From Sphingobacteriaceae bacterium (GTDB lineage: Bacteria > Bacteroidota > Bacteroidia > Sphingobacteriales > Sphingobacteriaceae), in assembly GCA_947463785.1 (NCBI GenBank), contig CANHRG010000003.1, forward strand, positions 248,001-312,000: a stretch of 64,000 bases of DNA, given 5' to 3'. Shown here piece after piece: positions 16,479 through 26,498 of the stretch. The notes under the pieces were generated by a model. It did no database searches. It was not told the origin of the DNA and saw only the letters and a program-made list of their open reading frames with translations. Position 1 is the first letter of the stretch. Each line of letters begins with the position of its first letter. A program made the translations under genes and the position numbers.

Positions 16479-17594
16479 TTAATTTGAATTGCGCAAATAT
16501 TTCTGAATAAGTGCAGCCGTCCGTTCAGAAGCACCAGCCGGACCAACCTTTTGTGCCAACTCATAATAAGCTAATAGCATTTTCTCTCTGGATTCTGAGT
16601 TATTTATGATTTCTTTCAATTCATCAGCTATTTGCTCAGGATTGGCTGCTTCCTGGATCAATTCCCTAACAACTTCACGGTCCATGATTAAATTAACCAA
16701 AGAAATAAAGCGGATTTTAACCAGCATCCGGGCAATAGCAACCGAAATTTTGCTACCGCGATAGAGCACCACCTGCGGACAATTCAACAAAGCGGTTTCC
16801 AATGTAGCCGTTCCAGAAGTAACTAAAGCAGCCTCGGCGTTTTTTAGCAAATCGTAAGTGGCGTTGAAAACGATCGGCAATTTTCTACCGGCCAGGTAAG
16901 GTAAATAAGTTTCTAAGCTAAAATTTGGTGCGCCAGCAACAACAACCTGATAATCTGTAAAACGATCGCTGGCAGTCAGCATTTGAGGCAAAATATGCTT
17001 CAATTCCATTTTGCGGCTGCCCGGCAAAAGTGCCAGAATAGGTTTTTTATCAAGTTTATGGTCTTTACGAAAATCAGGATTGAATGGATACGAGCTGATG
17101 GCATCCATGAGCGGATTGCCCACATAATCTACTTCCATACCCCAGCTCTTGTAAAAATCTACCTCGAAAGGTAAAATACAATACAGTCGATCTACCACTT
17201 GTTTGATCTTTAGAACGCGTTTTTGATTCCAAGCCCAAACTTTTGGAGAGATATAGTAATGAACTGGTATGCCCAATTTTTTGGCATACTCCGCAATCTT
17301 CAAGTTGAATCCGGGAAAATCAATCAGAATTAAAGCATCAGGCCCATAGTTTTGAACGGATTGCTTGGCCAACTTTAGGTTTTTGGCAATAGTACGGAGG
17401 TTAGCTAAAACCTCAATAAAACCCATAAAAGCCATCTCGGAGTAATGCTTGTCACAAATACCGCCCTGTGCCTGCATCAAATCGCCACCAAAAAATCGAA
17501 ATTCCGCGTTTTTATCGAGCCCTTTTAGGGCTTTCATCAAATTAGCACCATGCAAATCGCCCGATGCTTCGCCGGCTATCAGGTAATATTTCAT
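16479..17594 (-). CDS. lpxB: Lipid-A-disaccharide synthase
   Basis: The 371-residue glycosyltransferase condenses UDP-diacylglucosamine with lipid X to form the lipid A disaccharide at the inner face of the membrane. Clear LpxB features are the opening YLIAGEASGDLHGANLM (4-20), DFPGFNLKIA near 102, HYYISPKVWAWNQKR near 117 and LPGSRKMEL near 200. Length is normal for the family. It lies 15 bases after surE, a common Bacteroidota pairing. Confidence 0.96.
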   Translation of the reverse strand: MKYYLIAGEASGDLHGANLMKALKGLDKNAEFRFFGGDLMQAQGGICDKHYSEMAFMGFIEVLANLRTIAKNLKLAKQSVQNYGPDALILIDFPGFNLKIAEYAKKLGIPVHYYISPKVWAWNQKRVLKIKQVVDRLYCILPFEVDFYKSWGMEVDYVGNPLMDAISSYPFNPDFRKDHKLDKKPILALLPGSRKMELKHILPQMLTASDRFTDYQVVVAGAPNFSLETYLPYLAGRKLPIVFNATYDLLKNAEAALVTSGTATLETALLNCPQVVLYRGSKISVAIARMLVKIRFISLVNLIMDREVVRELIQEAANPEQIADELKEIINNSESREKMLLAYYELAQKVGPAGASERTAALIQKYLRNSN

Positions 17595-17609
17595 GCGTGC
17601 AGTATCAAA

Positions 17610-18392
17610 TTATCCGTTTTGAACATTGAAATCCCAGGTATTTAATAAGGGAATTGCATGGTGAGCGGTCATATCAAATTGAACCGGCACTACTGAAGCG
17701 TAACCGTGCTCCAAAGCCCATACATCCGTGTCTTCACCATGGTCATTGTTTTGAAAAACACCTGTTAGCCAATAATAACTCCGTTTATAAGGATCTAAAC
17801 GTTCGTCAAATTCTTCGGCCCATTTTGCATTGGCTTGACGGCAAATTTTGATGCCTTTGATCTGTTCCAACTTCGGGAAGTTGACATTCAGCAAGGTGCC
17901 TGCCGGAAGGCCATTGGCCAAAACCTGACGAGCCACAGTTTGTACCAATTCGGTGAGCGGACTAAAATCTGCATCGTAACCAAAGTCATCTAAGGAAAAA
18001 CCGATAGAAGGAATGCTCTCAATAGCACCCTCCACAGCTGCCGACATGGTGCCTGAATAAATTACATTGATGGAATTATTTAAACCGTGGTTGATACCAG
18101 AAACACACAAGTCAGGTTTTTTGCCTTTGAGCACTTTGTGTACCGCAAGTTTCACGCAATCTACTGGGGTTCCTGATGTTTTGTACATCTCCACACCTTC
18201 ATACAAATGCACCTGAGTTAAACGAAGCGGTTTACCAATGGTTATGGCATGCCCCATTCCCGATTGCGGACTGTCTGGTGCTACCACCACCACTTTGCCC
18301 AAAGGTTGCATCATATCAATCAGGGCTTTGATACCCGGAGCATCTATGCCATCATCGTTCACGACCAGAATGACGGGTTTTTCTTGTTTCAT
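17610..18392 (-). CDS. surE: 5'/3'-nucleotidase SurE
   Basis: The 260-residue metal-dependent phosphatase removes phosphate from nucleoside 5'- and 3'-monophosphates. The N-terminal NDDGIDAPG motif (12-20), SGMGHAITIG (about 44-53) and SGINHGLNNSINVIYSGTMSA (split by the metal-binding Asn and the substrate loop, about 98-118) identify it. It is followed closely by lpxB and preceded by acs on the same strand. Confidence 0.95.
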   Translation of the reverse strand: MKQEKPVILVVNDDGIDAPGIKALIDMMQPLGKVVVVAPDSPQSGMGHAITIGKPLRLTQVHLYEGVEMYKTSGTPVDCVKLAVHKVLKGKKPDLCVSGINHGLNNSINVIYSGTMSAAVEGAIESIPSIGFSLDDFGYDADFSPLTELVQTVARQVLANGLPAGTLLNVNFPKLEQIKGIKICRQANAKWAEEFDERLDPYKRSYYWLTGVFQNNDHGEDTDVWALEHGYASVVPVQFDMTAHHAIPLLNTWDFNVQNG

Positions 18393-18428
18393 CCTGCTAA
18401 AATAAGAAATAAAGCTTTTACCCTTTCA

Positions 18429-20336
18429 TTACAAGGCACCAGCTTTGATTTCGTCAACCACAGAAGGATCTAGCAAGGTACTCGTATCTCCCAGGCTATC
18501 CATTTCACCCTCGGCTACTTTACGTAAAATACGTCGCATAATTTTACCAGAACGGGTTTTGGGTAAGCCCGAAACGAATTGAATTTTATCGGGTTTGGCA
18601 ATGGCGCCAATAATTCGAGTAACCGTTTGAAGAATATCTTTGCGGGTCAGCTCATGATCGTGTAACGATGTACCTAGAATAACATAGGCATAAATCCCCT
18701 GACCCTTGATATCGTGTGGATAACCCACCACAGCACTTTCAATTACATCAGCGTGCATGTTGATGGCATTCTCCACCTCTGCGGTACCTATACGGTGACC
18801 CGATACATTGATTACATCATCAACCCGTCCCGTAATGCGGTAATAACCTTGCTCATCGCGTAAGCAACCATCGCCGGTAAAATATTTGTTATCGTAAGTG
18901 GAGAAATAGGTGGTCCGGCAACGCTCATGATCGCCATAAGTGGTGCGGATAATACCTGGCCACGGGAATTTGATACACAGGTTTCCGCTTACGCCATTGC
19001 CTTCAATTTCCTTACCGTTCTCATCAACCAAACAGGGCTGAATGCCCGGTAGTGGCAGGGTGGCATAGCTTGGCTTAGTTGGCGTAATACCCGCTAGAGG
19101 CGAAATCATAATACCACCGGTTTCGGTTTGCCACCAAGTATCAACTATTGGACACCTGCCTTTACCTATTTTTTCGCTGAACCAATTCCAGGCTTCTTCA
19201 TTAATCGGCTCCCCCACAGAACCTAGCTTGGTCAATGAACTCAAATCTTTGCCTTTCAATGGTTCATTGCCATAAGCCATTAAGGAACGGATAGCCGTTG
19301 GAGCAGTATATAAAATATTGACCTGGTGTTTGTCTACAATCTCCCAAAAACGTCCGGCATCAGGCCAGGTGGGGACTCCCTCAAACATCAAAGTAGTGGC
19401 ACCCTGCAATAGGGCCCCATATACCAGATAAGAGTGCCCGGTAATCCAGCCAATATCGGCTGTACAGAAGAAAACTTCACTTGGTTCATATTGAAACACA
19501 TTGGCAAAAGTATAGCCGGTGTAAACCATATAACCTCCGCAGGTATGGACCACGCCTTTGGGTTTACCAGTAGAACCGGAAGTATATAAGATAAATAATT
19601 CGTCCTCGGCATCCATTGGCTCTGCCGGGCATTCCGAATTGCCCATGCTTTCTACCTTTTTTAGTTCATCTTCCCACCATACATCGCGACCTTTTAGCAT
19701 AGAAACTGGTGTTTGACTACGGGTTAATACGATTACCCGGCGTACCGAGGGACATTGCACCAATGCATCGTCAATCACATTTTTTAGTGGAACTTCTTTA
19801 GTACCCCGAAAACCACCGTCGGCAGTAATCACTAGCTCACATTGGGCATCTTGAATACGATCGGCAATAGATTGGGCCGAAAAACCTCCAAATACTACAG
19901 AATGTATAGCGCCTACACGAGCACATGCCAGCACCGAAATGGCCAATTCAGGAACCATAGGCATGTAAATACAAATCCGATCGCCTTTCTTAACGCCATT
20001 ATTTTTAAGCATGTTTCCCACCTGGCTCACTTTGTGGTGCAACTCTTTGTACGTGATTTCACGGTGTTGCTCCTCCGGGTTGTTCGGTTCCCAAATGATG
20101 GCAGGCTTATGGCCTTGATTTTCCAGGTAACGATCAATGCAATTTTCAGTGATGTTTAATTGTGCGCCCGAAAACCATTTGGTATTCGCTTTGCGAAAAT
20201 CACTCTCTAATACTTTATCCCACTTCTTTTTCCATGTAAAATTTTCGGCAATTTCTGCCCAAAATAGTTCGGGTTGGGTTACACTTTTTTGGTAAGCCTG
20301 CTGGTATTCTTCGAAAGTTTTGATGCGAAAACCCAT
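18429..20336 (-). CDS. acs: Acetyl-CoA synthetase (AMP-forming)
   Basis: The 635-residue enzyme activates acetate to acetyl-CoA through acetyl-AMP. It shows the adenylation core YTSGSTGKPKG (about 251-261), DTWWQTETGG (about 399-408), YFTGDGC (about 486-492) and the C-terminal PKTRSGKIMRR near 600, whose Lys is the acetylation-regulated catalytic residue in the family. Length is typical. It is transcribed away from rpmB, with a 172-base divergent spacer. Confidence 0.96.
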   Translation of the reverse strand: MGFRIKTFEEYQQAYQKSVTQPELFWAEIAENFTWKKKWDKVLESDFRKANTKWFSGAQLNITENCIDRYLENQGHKPAIIWEPNNPEEQHREITYKELHHKVSQVGNMLKNNGVKKGDRICIYMPMVPELAISVLACARVGAIHSVVFGGFSAQSIADRIQDAQCELVITADGGFRGTKEVPLKNVIDDALVQCPSVRRVIVLTRSQTPVSMLKGRDVWWEDELKKVESMGNSECPAEPMDAEDELFILYTSGSTGKPKGVVHTCGGYMVYTGYTFANVFQYEPSEVFFCTADIGWITGHSYLVYGALLQGATTLMFEGVPTWPDAGRFWEIVDKHQVNILYTAPTAIRSLMAYGNEPLKGKDLSSLTKLGSVGEPINEEAWNWFSEKIGKGRCPIVDTWWQTETGGIMISPLAGITPTKPSYATLPLPGIQPCLVDENGKEIEGNGVSGNLCIKFPWPGIIRTTYGDHERCRTTYFSTYDNKYFTGDGCLRDEQGYYRITGRVDDVINVSGHRIGTAEVENAINMHADVIESAVVGYPHDIKGQGIYAYVILGTSLHDHELTRKDILQTVTRIIGAIAKPDKIQFVSGLPKTRSGKIMRRILRKVAEGEMDSLGDTSTLLDPSVVDEIKAGAL

Positions 20337-20430
20337 GTCTGAAAATTTAATCGAGTTTAATCAGAATATCACTAAGAATCAATACTAATGTGTCCTGTTC
20401 TGGAAAAGAATAGAAATAATCATTTTAGTA

Positions 20431-20461
20431 TTGCGTATTAAATATTTAATCCAGATATTTG
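20431..20461 (+). promoter_or_regulatory. Promoter of the rpmB-rpmG-DUF4295 unit
   Basis: TTG at 20431-20433 is followed after 20 bases by GATATTTG at 20454-20461, close to the Bacteroidota -33 TTG / -7 TAnnTTTG pattern. It lies 47 bases before rpmB in the spacer divergent from acs. Confidence 0.6.
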
Positions 20462-20508
20462 CAAGCCCTAAAACAAGGGTTTATTTATAAACGATACATA
20501 GTACAGTC

Positions 20509-20742
20509 ATGTCGAGAGTTTGTGATTTAACAGGAAAAATGCCGATTAAAGGTCACCACGTGTCGAATTCGAACGTGAAAACCAATCGCAAGTTTTATCC
20601 TAACCTGAAGGTGAAAAAATTCTACATCCCTGAGGAAGACCGTTGGATTACGTTGAAAGTAAGCACTTCAGCGATTAAAACCATTAACAAAAATGGTATT
20701 ACTGCGGTAATCAATAAATTCCTTAAAAAAGGATACATTTAA
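20509..20742 (+). CDS. rpmB: 50S ribosomal protein L28
   Basis: The 77-residue basic protein begins SRVCDLTGKMP and contains GHHVSNSNVKTNRKFYPNL, the L28 family core, and is normal in length. It starts a small ribosomal operon with rpmG 28 bases downstream. Confidence 0.97.
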   Translation: MSRVCDLTGKMPIKGHHVSNSNVKTNRKFYPNLKVKKFYIPEEDRWITLKVSTSAIKTINKNGITAVINKFLKKGYI

Positions 20743-20770
20743 TAGGCAAACGCATTAAAAGAAAAGAACA

Positions 20771-20953
20771 ATGGCTAAGAAAGGCAATAGAGTTCAGGTT
20801 ATTTTAGAATGCACCGAGCACAAAGAAAGCGGTATGCCAGGCATGTCTCGTTACATTACCACCAAGAACAAGAAAAACACCACTGAGCGCTTGGAGTTGA
20901 AAAAATACAACCCCGTTTTACGCAAAGTAACTGTACACAAAGAAATTAAGTAA
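20771..20953 (+). CDS. rpmG: 50S ribosomal protein L33
   Basis: The 60-residue protein carries [15 protein letters not shown] and [20 protein letters not shown], diagnostic of L33. Only one Cys is present, so it is the zinc-free form. It lies between rpmB and the DUF4295 gene. Confidence 0.96.
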   Translation: MAKKGNRVQVILECTEHKESGMPGMSRYITTKNKKNTTERLELKKYNPVLRKVTVHKEIK

Positions 20954-20984
20954 TCGTCGGTTTACCGATATAAACGCATAAATC

Positions 20985-21158
20985 ATGGCTAAGAAAGTAG
21001 TAGCAACCCTGAAAACCGGAACCGGTAAAGAATATTCAAAGGTGATTACGATGACTAAATCGCCTAAGACCGGTGCATACAGCTTCAAAGAGCAAATCGT
21101 GCACAACGATCATATTAAAGACGCCCTTGCTTCTGCTAAAGAGCAAAGCGCAGAATAA
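20985..21158 (+). CDS. DUF4295 family small protein
   Basis: The 57-residue basic peptide begins MAKKVVATLKTGTGKEYSKV and ends AKEQSAE. Its length, Lys-rich composition and position between rpmG and ftsY fit the Bacteroidota-specific DUF4295 family, which may be ribosome-associated. Start ATG is 31 bases after the rpmG stop, and a hairpin follows 19 bases after its own stop. Confidence 0.85.
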   Translation: MAKKVVATLKTGTGKEYSKVITMTKSPKTGAYSFKEQIVHNDHIKDALASAKEQSAE

Positions 21159-21176
21159 TTATTTTTAAAAGTATTC

Positions 21177-21214
21177 TAAAAGCCTCCCCGATTATTCGTG
21201 GGCGGCTTTTTTTG
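21177..21214 (+). terminator. Rho-independent terminator after the ribosomal protein unit
   Basis: An imperfect stem (AAAAGCCTCCC against GGGCGGCTTTT, one mismatch) with an AT-rich loop ends in a run of T residues just before ftsY. Confidence 0.7.
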
Positions 21215-21228
21215 TTTAATTTCGCATT

Positions 21229-22476
21229 ATGGGATTATTTGACTTATTCAGAAAAAAACCTAAACCTGCTCCAGAACCCGAAGTAGTTGAACACGTAAGT
21301 GCTGAACCAATTACCGAACCCGTTCGTGAGCAAGAACCTACTGTGATTGAGGCAGCTGAAGTCGTTCAAGAAGCGCCTATTGAAGAAATTTTACCTGTAG
21401 AACCGCTAGCTGAAGAAGTTTCAACAGAACCGGAGCCGGAAATTGAGGTGGAAATCCCACAAAGTGAGCCTGAGAAAAGTCCGGAACCAGTAAGCGTACC
21501 AACTCCTGTTAGTACAAGTATTCCAAAAGTAGAACCTTCGCCAGAAGAGCTCGAGAGTAAAGAAGATCTGGAAAAGAGTTTAGAAAAAACCAAATCCGGG
21601 CTTTTCTCGAAACTAACCAAAGCAGTTGTTGGAAAATCAACGGTTGATGCAGAAGTTTTAGATGAGCTAGAAGAAATTTTGGTAACCTCTGACGTAGGCG
21701 TAAACACCACCTTAAAAATCATTGAGCGTATTGAGAAACGTGTTGCCCGTGATAAATACCTCAACGCCTCTGAACTAAATAGCATTTTAAGAGAAGAAAT
21801 TCAGGCGCTATTAGCAGAGAATAACAGCAACGATTTCGAAAATTTTGAATACGGCAAACAAAGTCCGTACGTGATCATGGTAGTAGGTGTAAATGGCGTT
21901 GGCAAAACCACCACTATCGGAAAACTTGCACATAAACTTAAAGCGGCAGGAAATAAAGTCGTTTTAGGCGCCGCCGATACGTTCCGTGCTGCTGCTGTAG
22001 ATCAGCTCAAACTTTGGGGTGAGCGTGTTGGGGTGCGGGTAGTTGCCCAAGATATGGGATCTGACCCGGCTTCCGTAGCTTTTGATACCGTACAATCGGC
22101 AGCCGCAAATGGTGATGACGTAGCGATTATTGATACCGCCGGTCGATTACACAATAAAGTGGCCCTCATGAATGAGTTAGCCAAAATCAAAAAAGTAATG
22201 GATAAGATTGTTCCGGGGGCTCCTCACGAGATTTTATTGGTATTGGATGCCTCTACCGGACAAAATGCCATTGAGCAATGTAAACAATTTACCGAAGCAA
22301 CCGACGTAAATGCATTGGCCTTAACCAAGCTCGATGGTACTGCCAAAGGTGGGGTAGTTATTGGCATCTCTGATCAATTTAAAATTCCGGTTAAATACAT
22401 AGGAGTTGGGGAAAGCATTGATGATTTACAGTTATTTAACAAAAAAGCGTTCGTAGATTCGCTATTTAAAAACTAA
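21229..22476 (+). CDS. ftsY: Signal recognition particle receptor FtsY
   Basis: The 415-residue GTPase docks ribosome-SRP complexes to the membrane translocon. An acidic, Pro/Glu/Val-rich A region spans about 12-115. The NG domain follows, with G1 GVNGVGKTTTIGK (about 222-234), ADTFRAAA near 248, DTAGR near 303 and TKLDG near 365. The short hydrophilic start MGLFDLFRKKP is a typical amphipathic membrane anchor. rimO starts 3 bases after the stop, so they are co-transcribed. Confidence 0.96.
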   Translation: MGLFDLFRKKPKPAPEPEVVEHVSAEPITEPVREQEPTVIEAAEVVQEAPIEEILPVEPLAEEVSTEPEPEIEVEIPQSEPEKSPEPVSVPTPVSTSIPKVEPSPEELESKEDLEKSLEKTKSGLFSKLTKAVVGKSTVDAEVLDELEEILVTSDVGVNTTLKIIERIEKRVARDKYLNASELNSILREEIQALLAENNSNDFENFEYGKQSPYVIMVVGVNGVGKTTTIGKLAHKLKAAGNKVVLGAADTFRAAAVDQLKLWGERVGVRVVAQDMGSDPASVAFDTVQSAAANGDDVAIIDTAGRLHNKVALMNELAKIKKVMDKIVPGAPHEILLVLDASTGQNAIEQCKQFTEATDVNALALTKLDGTAKGGVVIGISDQFKIPVKYIGVGESIDDLQLFNKKAFVDSLFKN

Positions 22477-22479
22477 TTC

Positions 22480-23808
22480 ATGAAGACCAAAACGGCGGAA
22501 ATAGAGGTGAAAAAACCGAAAGTGAATGTGATTACCTTAGGTTGCTCGAAGAATGTGTACGACTCTGAGGTATTGATGGGGCAATTAAAAGCTGGTCAAC
22601 TCAATGTGGCTCACGAATCGGATGAATTAGGTGCAGAGGATATTGTGGTGATCAATACCTGCGGCTTTATTGACAATGCCAAACAAGAATCAATCGACAC
22701 CATTTTACAATACAGCGAGTTAAAAGATCAGGGAAAAATTGGTAAAGTGATTGTAACCGGATGCCTTTCTGAGCGCTACAAACCCGAATTAGCAGCCGAA
22801 ATTACCAATGTAGATTCCTATTTCGGAACTAACGATCTACCCGAATTATTAGCCAGTATTGGTGTAAATTACAAACACGAACTCATTGGCGAGCGTTTGC
22901 TAACCACACCCTCCCATTTTGCCTATTTTAAAATAGCTGAAGGATGTAATCGTCCCTGCTCGTTTTGCGCCATCCCTTTAATGAGGGGCCAACACGTCTC
23001 CAAATCAATCGACGATTTGGTTAAAGAAGCCAAGCATCTGGCAAAAAACGGCACCAAAGAACTCATACTCATTGCACAAGATTTAACGTATTACGGACTG
23101 GATCTGTACAATGAACGTAAACTGGCCGATTTATTACGAAATCTTTCGGATGTAAACGGCATTGAATGGATTCGCTTGCAATACGCCTACCCTTCCGGTT
23201 TCCCAATGGAAATTTTAGATGTGATGAAAGAGCGTGAAAACATTTGCAAGTACCTCGACATGCCTTTACAGCACATTTCTGACCCGATGCTGAAATCGAT
23301 GCGAAGGGGTATCACCAAGCAAAAAACGATCGAATTGGTTGATCAAATTCGGAATAAAGTGCCAGAAATTGCGTTACGCACTACCCTAATTTGCGGCTAC
23401 CCGGGAGAAACTGAGCAAGACTTTGAAGAAATGAAAGCTTGGGTGGAAGCCACTCAATTTGACAGATTGGGATGCTTTACCTATTCGCATGAAGAAAAAA
23501 CGCATGCCTATAACTTGGAGGACAACGTGCCTGAAGAAGTTAAACAGCAGCGTGTAGAAGAAATTATGGACATCCAGCAAGGAATTTCGCTCGAGAAAAA
23601 TCAAACAAAAGTGGGGCAGACTTTCAAGGTTTTGATTGATAAAAAAGAAGGAGATTTCTTTGTTGGACGTACCGAATACGATTCTCCGGAAGTGGATAAC
23701 GAAGTGCTTATTGATGCCAAAACGGATTACGCTCCGGTGGGTAGTTTTGTACAGGTAAAAATAGACCGGGCAGAAGATTTTGACCTCTACGGCCATCTGG
23801 TAAACTAA
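22480..23808 (+). CDS. rimO: Ribosomal protein S12 methylthiotransferase
   Basis: The 442-residue radical-SAM enzyme methylthiolates an Asp of ribosomal protein S12. It has the N-terminal iron-sulfur domain (VNVITLGCSKNVYDSE near 15, NTCGFIDNAK near 60, VTGCLSERY near 88), the radical-SAM motif C-x3-C-x2-C in EGCNRPCSFCAIPLMRG (about 153-170) and a C-terminal TRAM domain (about 378-442). Sequence around the SAM motif fits RimO rather than MiaB. It lies between ftsY and bshC. Confidence 0.95.
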   Translation: MKTKTAEIEVKKPKVNVITLGCSKNVYDSEVLMGQLKAGQLNVAHESDELGAEDIVVINTCGFIDNAKQESIDTILQYSELKDQGKIGKVIVTGCLSERYKPELAAEITNVDSYFGTNDLPELLASIGVNYKHELIGERLLTTPSHFAYFKIAEGCNRPCSFCAIPLMRGQHVSKSIDDLVKEAKHLAKNGTKELILIAQDLTYYGLDLYNERKLADLLRNLSDVNGIEWIRLQYAYPSGFPMEILDVMKERENICKYLDMPLQHISDPMLKSMRRGITKQKTIELVDQIRNKVPEIALRTTLICGYPGETEQDFEEMKAWVEATQFDRLGCFTYSHEEKTHAYNLEDNVPEEVKQQRVEEIMDIQQGISLEKNQTKVGQTFKVLIDKKEGDFFVGRTEYDSPEVDNEVLIDAKTDYAPVGSFVQVKIDRAEDFDLYGHLVN

Positions 23809-23817
23809 AATCAAAAG

Positions 23818-25416
23818 ATGAAAGCCAGCTACATCGATTATCGAGATACCCAACGCTTTTCATCCGGACTACTTCGCTACCTGGACCAGGATGGCTCATT
23901 ACAGCCTTTTTACAGCCATCCGCCCAATTTAAATGGGTTTAAAAAACTAGTAGCCAACAAAAAAGTAACAGCTAACCGTGTAACATTGGTTAAGGTGCTT
24001 CAGCAGCAGTATGCCAAAATGCAATTACACCTACCGGATAGCATTACTAAAAATATCCAATTACTTGGTCAAGAAAACACCTTTACCGTAACCACCGGCC
24101 ATCAGCTTAATTTGTTTACCGGTCCGCTATATTTCATATATAAAATAGCTACCGCGATTAAATTAGCTCAAGAACTCAAGGCCGAATTTCCGGATAAAAA
24201 TTTCGTTCCGGTGTATTGGATGGCTACAGAAGATCACGATTTTGAGGAAATTAATCATGCCTTTATTGGCGGGAAAAAGATTAGCTGGGATATAGAAACT
24301 AAGGGCGCATGCGGACGGCTCAGTACCCAAGGTTTAAGCGAAGTATTAAAAGCTTACCAAGGCATTCTAGGAGTTTCGCCCAATGCCCTGCAGCTAGCTA
24401 GCTGGATAAAAGAAGCCTATGCGCAACAGCATACTTTGGCAGATGCTACTCGCTATTTAGTCCATAAATTATTTGAAAATTACGGATTGCTCATCATCGA
24501 TGCAGAACATCCCGAACTCAAAAAACAATTTATAGAGGTAATGGAAGCCGATATCATGGAACAGCATAGCGCTAAGCTGATCTCGGAAACCAATACACAA
24601 TTGAAAGCAACAGGCATCGAGCCGCCAGTAAATTCGAGAGAAATCAATTTCTTTTATGTGAAGGGTGAAATACGTGAGCGGATTGTTTACCAAAATGGGC
24701 AATACCAGGTGCTAAATACAACCATCCAATTTACGGAAGCTGAGCTGCGAAAACACATTAATGAGCGCCCGGAAAATTTTAGTCCGAATGTGGTGATGCG
24801 ACCATTGTACCAGGAAAGCATCCTCCCCAACTTGGCCTATATCGGCGGTGGTGCGGAAATTTTGTATTGGTTGGAATTGAAAAGCACATTCAGTTGGTAC
24901 AACTTAGATTTCCCTGTTTTGCTATTACGCAATTCTGCTCAGTTGATTACCGAACAGCAAGAGCATCAAATCAAACGCTTGGGACTGGAAGCAATAGACC
25001 TGTTTCAATCACTTGATGAGTTAAAAAAAACCTGGATTTTAAAAAATAGCACGCACAACTTGAGCGTAGCAAAAGAGTCGGAAGCGATCAAATCGACTTT
25101 CACCGAACTAAAAGATCGAGCAAAAACGATTGACCCCACTTTGGTGCCCAGTACTGAAGCTATCGAAGTTCGTTTATTCAAAGCCATGGAACGTTTGGAG
25201 AAAAAAATGGTGAAAGCAGAAAAGCGAAATCACGAGGAGGCCATGCTTCAGCTTGAAAAACTGCATAATGGATTCTTCTATCAAGATGGACTACAAGAAC
25301 GCTCCGAAAATTTTGGCATGTATTTCACACTTTTCGGACAAAGTTTTATTGATCAACTCATTTCAGCATTCCAGCCGCTAAATGCTAAATTCACTCTCCT
25401 TACTTTAAGCAAATGA
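23818..25416 (+). CDS. bshC: Bacillithiol biosynthesis cysteine-adding enzyme
   Basis: The 532-residue protein has the BshC hallmarks: VTTGHQLNLFTGPLYFIYKI near 93, PVYWMATEDHDFEEINHA near 132, and PNVVMRPLYQESILPNLAYI near 323, followed by a C-terminal coiled coil (about 400-490). BshC adds Cys to glucosaminyl-malate in the last step of bacillithiol synthesis, so this organism probably uses bacillithiol as its main small thiol. BshA and BshB are not in the window. The next gene overlaps its stop by 4 bases (ATGA). Confidence 0.93.
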   Translation: MKASYIDYRDTQRFSSGLLRYLDQDGSLQPFYSHPPNLNGFKKLVANKKVTANRVTLVKVLQQQYAKMQLHLPDSITKNIQLLGQENTFTVTTGHQLNLFTGPLYFIYKIATAIKLAQELKAEFPDKNFVPVYWMATEDHDFEEINHAFIGGKKISWDIETKGACGRLSTQGLSEVLKAYQGILGVSPNALQLASWIKEAYAQQHTLADATRYLVHKLFENYGLLIIDAEHPELKKQFIEVMEADIMEQHSAKLISETNTQLKATGIEPPVNSREINFFYVKGEIRERIVYQNGQYQVLNTTIQFTEAELRKHINERPENFSPNVVMRPLYQESILPNLAYIGGGAEILYWLELKSTFSWYNLDFPVLLLRNSAQLITEQQEHQIKRLGLEAIDLFQSLDELKKTWILKNSTHNLSVAKESEAIKSTFTELKDRAKTIDPTLVPSTEAIEVRLFKAMERLEKKMVKAEKRNHEEAMLQLEKLHNGFFYQDGLQERSENFGMYFTLFGQSFIDQLISAFQPLNAKFTLLTLSK

Positions 25417-26498
25417 GCTATACCGTTTTCTCAGCAGATACATTAAGAAGCTTTACTGAAACTGTATTCAAATCGATGGGCTGTTCGGCAGCGCATGCAA
25501 GCTTGGCAGCCGATGTATTAATCAAGGCCGATTTACGCGGTATCGATTCGCATGGTGTGGCTCGTTTAAGTGGTTACGTTCGGCTTTGGGAGAAAAAAAG
25601 AATAAATGCTACACCAAACATTCGCATTGTTCATGAAACAGCCAGCACAGCCACTATAGATGGCGATGGTGGATTAGGATTGGTTATTGCACCTTTCGCG
25701 ATGCAAATTGCCATGCAAAAAGCAGAAAATTGTGGCTCAGGATGGGTATCCGTTCGCAATTCCAACCATTTTGGAATCGCTGCTTACCACACCTTAATGG
25801 CTGTTGAAAAAGACATGATTGGTTTCGCCATGACAAATGCCAGCCCGCTGGTGGCGCCTACGCATGCCAATGAACGTTTGCTTGGCACCAACCCAATGTG
25901 CTATGCTTTTCCGGCAGGAAAATACCCGCCCGTTGTAGTAGATATGGCTACTTCGGCGGCAGCAAACGGTAAACTGGAAATTGCACAACGAACCGGTAAA
26001 CCTGTTCCTGAGGGTTGGATCATCGACAAAAATGGACAGCCTTCTACCAATCCACACGAATTGAAAGAAGGTGGTTCTTTAGTTCCCCTAGGTAGCGATA
26101 GTACACATGGTAGCCACAAAGGCTTCGGATTGGGAGCTACGGTTGATATTTTATCTGCGGTGCTTTCAGGAGCAAATTACGGCCCATGGGTTCCGCCATT
26201 CGTCGCTTTTTTAGAACCTCCTGCTGATCCGGTTGGCTTGGGTATTGGTCACTTTTTAGGGGCTATGCGTGTTGATGGTTTCCGACCAAAAGAAGAATTT
26301 AAAAATCATTTAGATAATTGGATCCAACGGTTTAAATCGGCAAAAACTATTGATCCTAATCAACCTGTGATAATTCCGGGAGAGCCTGAATTAGAAGCCG
26401 AACAAGACAGAAAAACAAACGGCATCCCACTTGTGAATGCCGTTGTTGAAGATTTAAATGCCTTGGCAGCTAAACTAGAGCTTGCCCCCTTGGTTTAA
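25413..26498 (+). CDS. Ldh-family NAD(P)-dependent malate/L-lactate-type dehydrogenase
   Basis: The 361-residue protein belongs to the YlbC/malate-L-lactate dehydrogenase family (not the Rossmann LDH), with DLRGIDSHGVARLSGY near 44, VRNSNHFGIAAYH near 118, TNASPLVAPTH near 140 and HGSHKGFGLGATVDILS near 231. Members reduce or oxidise 2-oxo/2-hydroxy acids such as sulfolactate, ureidoglycolate and malate. The exact substrate cannot be told here. Its ATG overlaps the bshC stop, and its own stop overlaps the convergent lepB stop. Confidence 0.88.
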   Translation: MSYTVFSADTLRSFTETVFKSMGCSAAHASLAADVLIKADLRGIDSHGVARLSGYVRLWEKKRINATPNIRIVHETASTATIDGDGGLGLVIAPFAMQIAMQKAENCGSGWVSVRNSNHFGIAAYHTLMAVEKDMIGFAMTNASPLVAPTHANERLLGTNPMCYAFPAGKYPPVVVDMATSAAANGKLEIAQRTGKPVPEGWIIDKNGQPSTNPHELKEGGSLVPLGSDSTHGSHKGFGLGATVDILSAVLSGANYGPWVPPFVAFLEPPADPVGLGIGHFLGAMRVDGFRPKEEFKNHLDNWIQRFKSAKTIDPNQPVIIPGEPELEAEQDRKTNGIPLVNAVVEDLNALAAKLELAPLV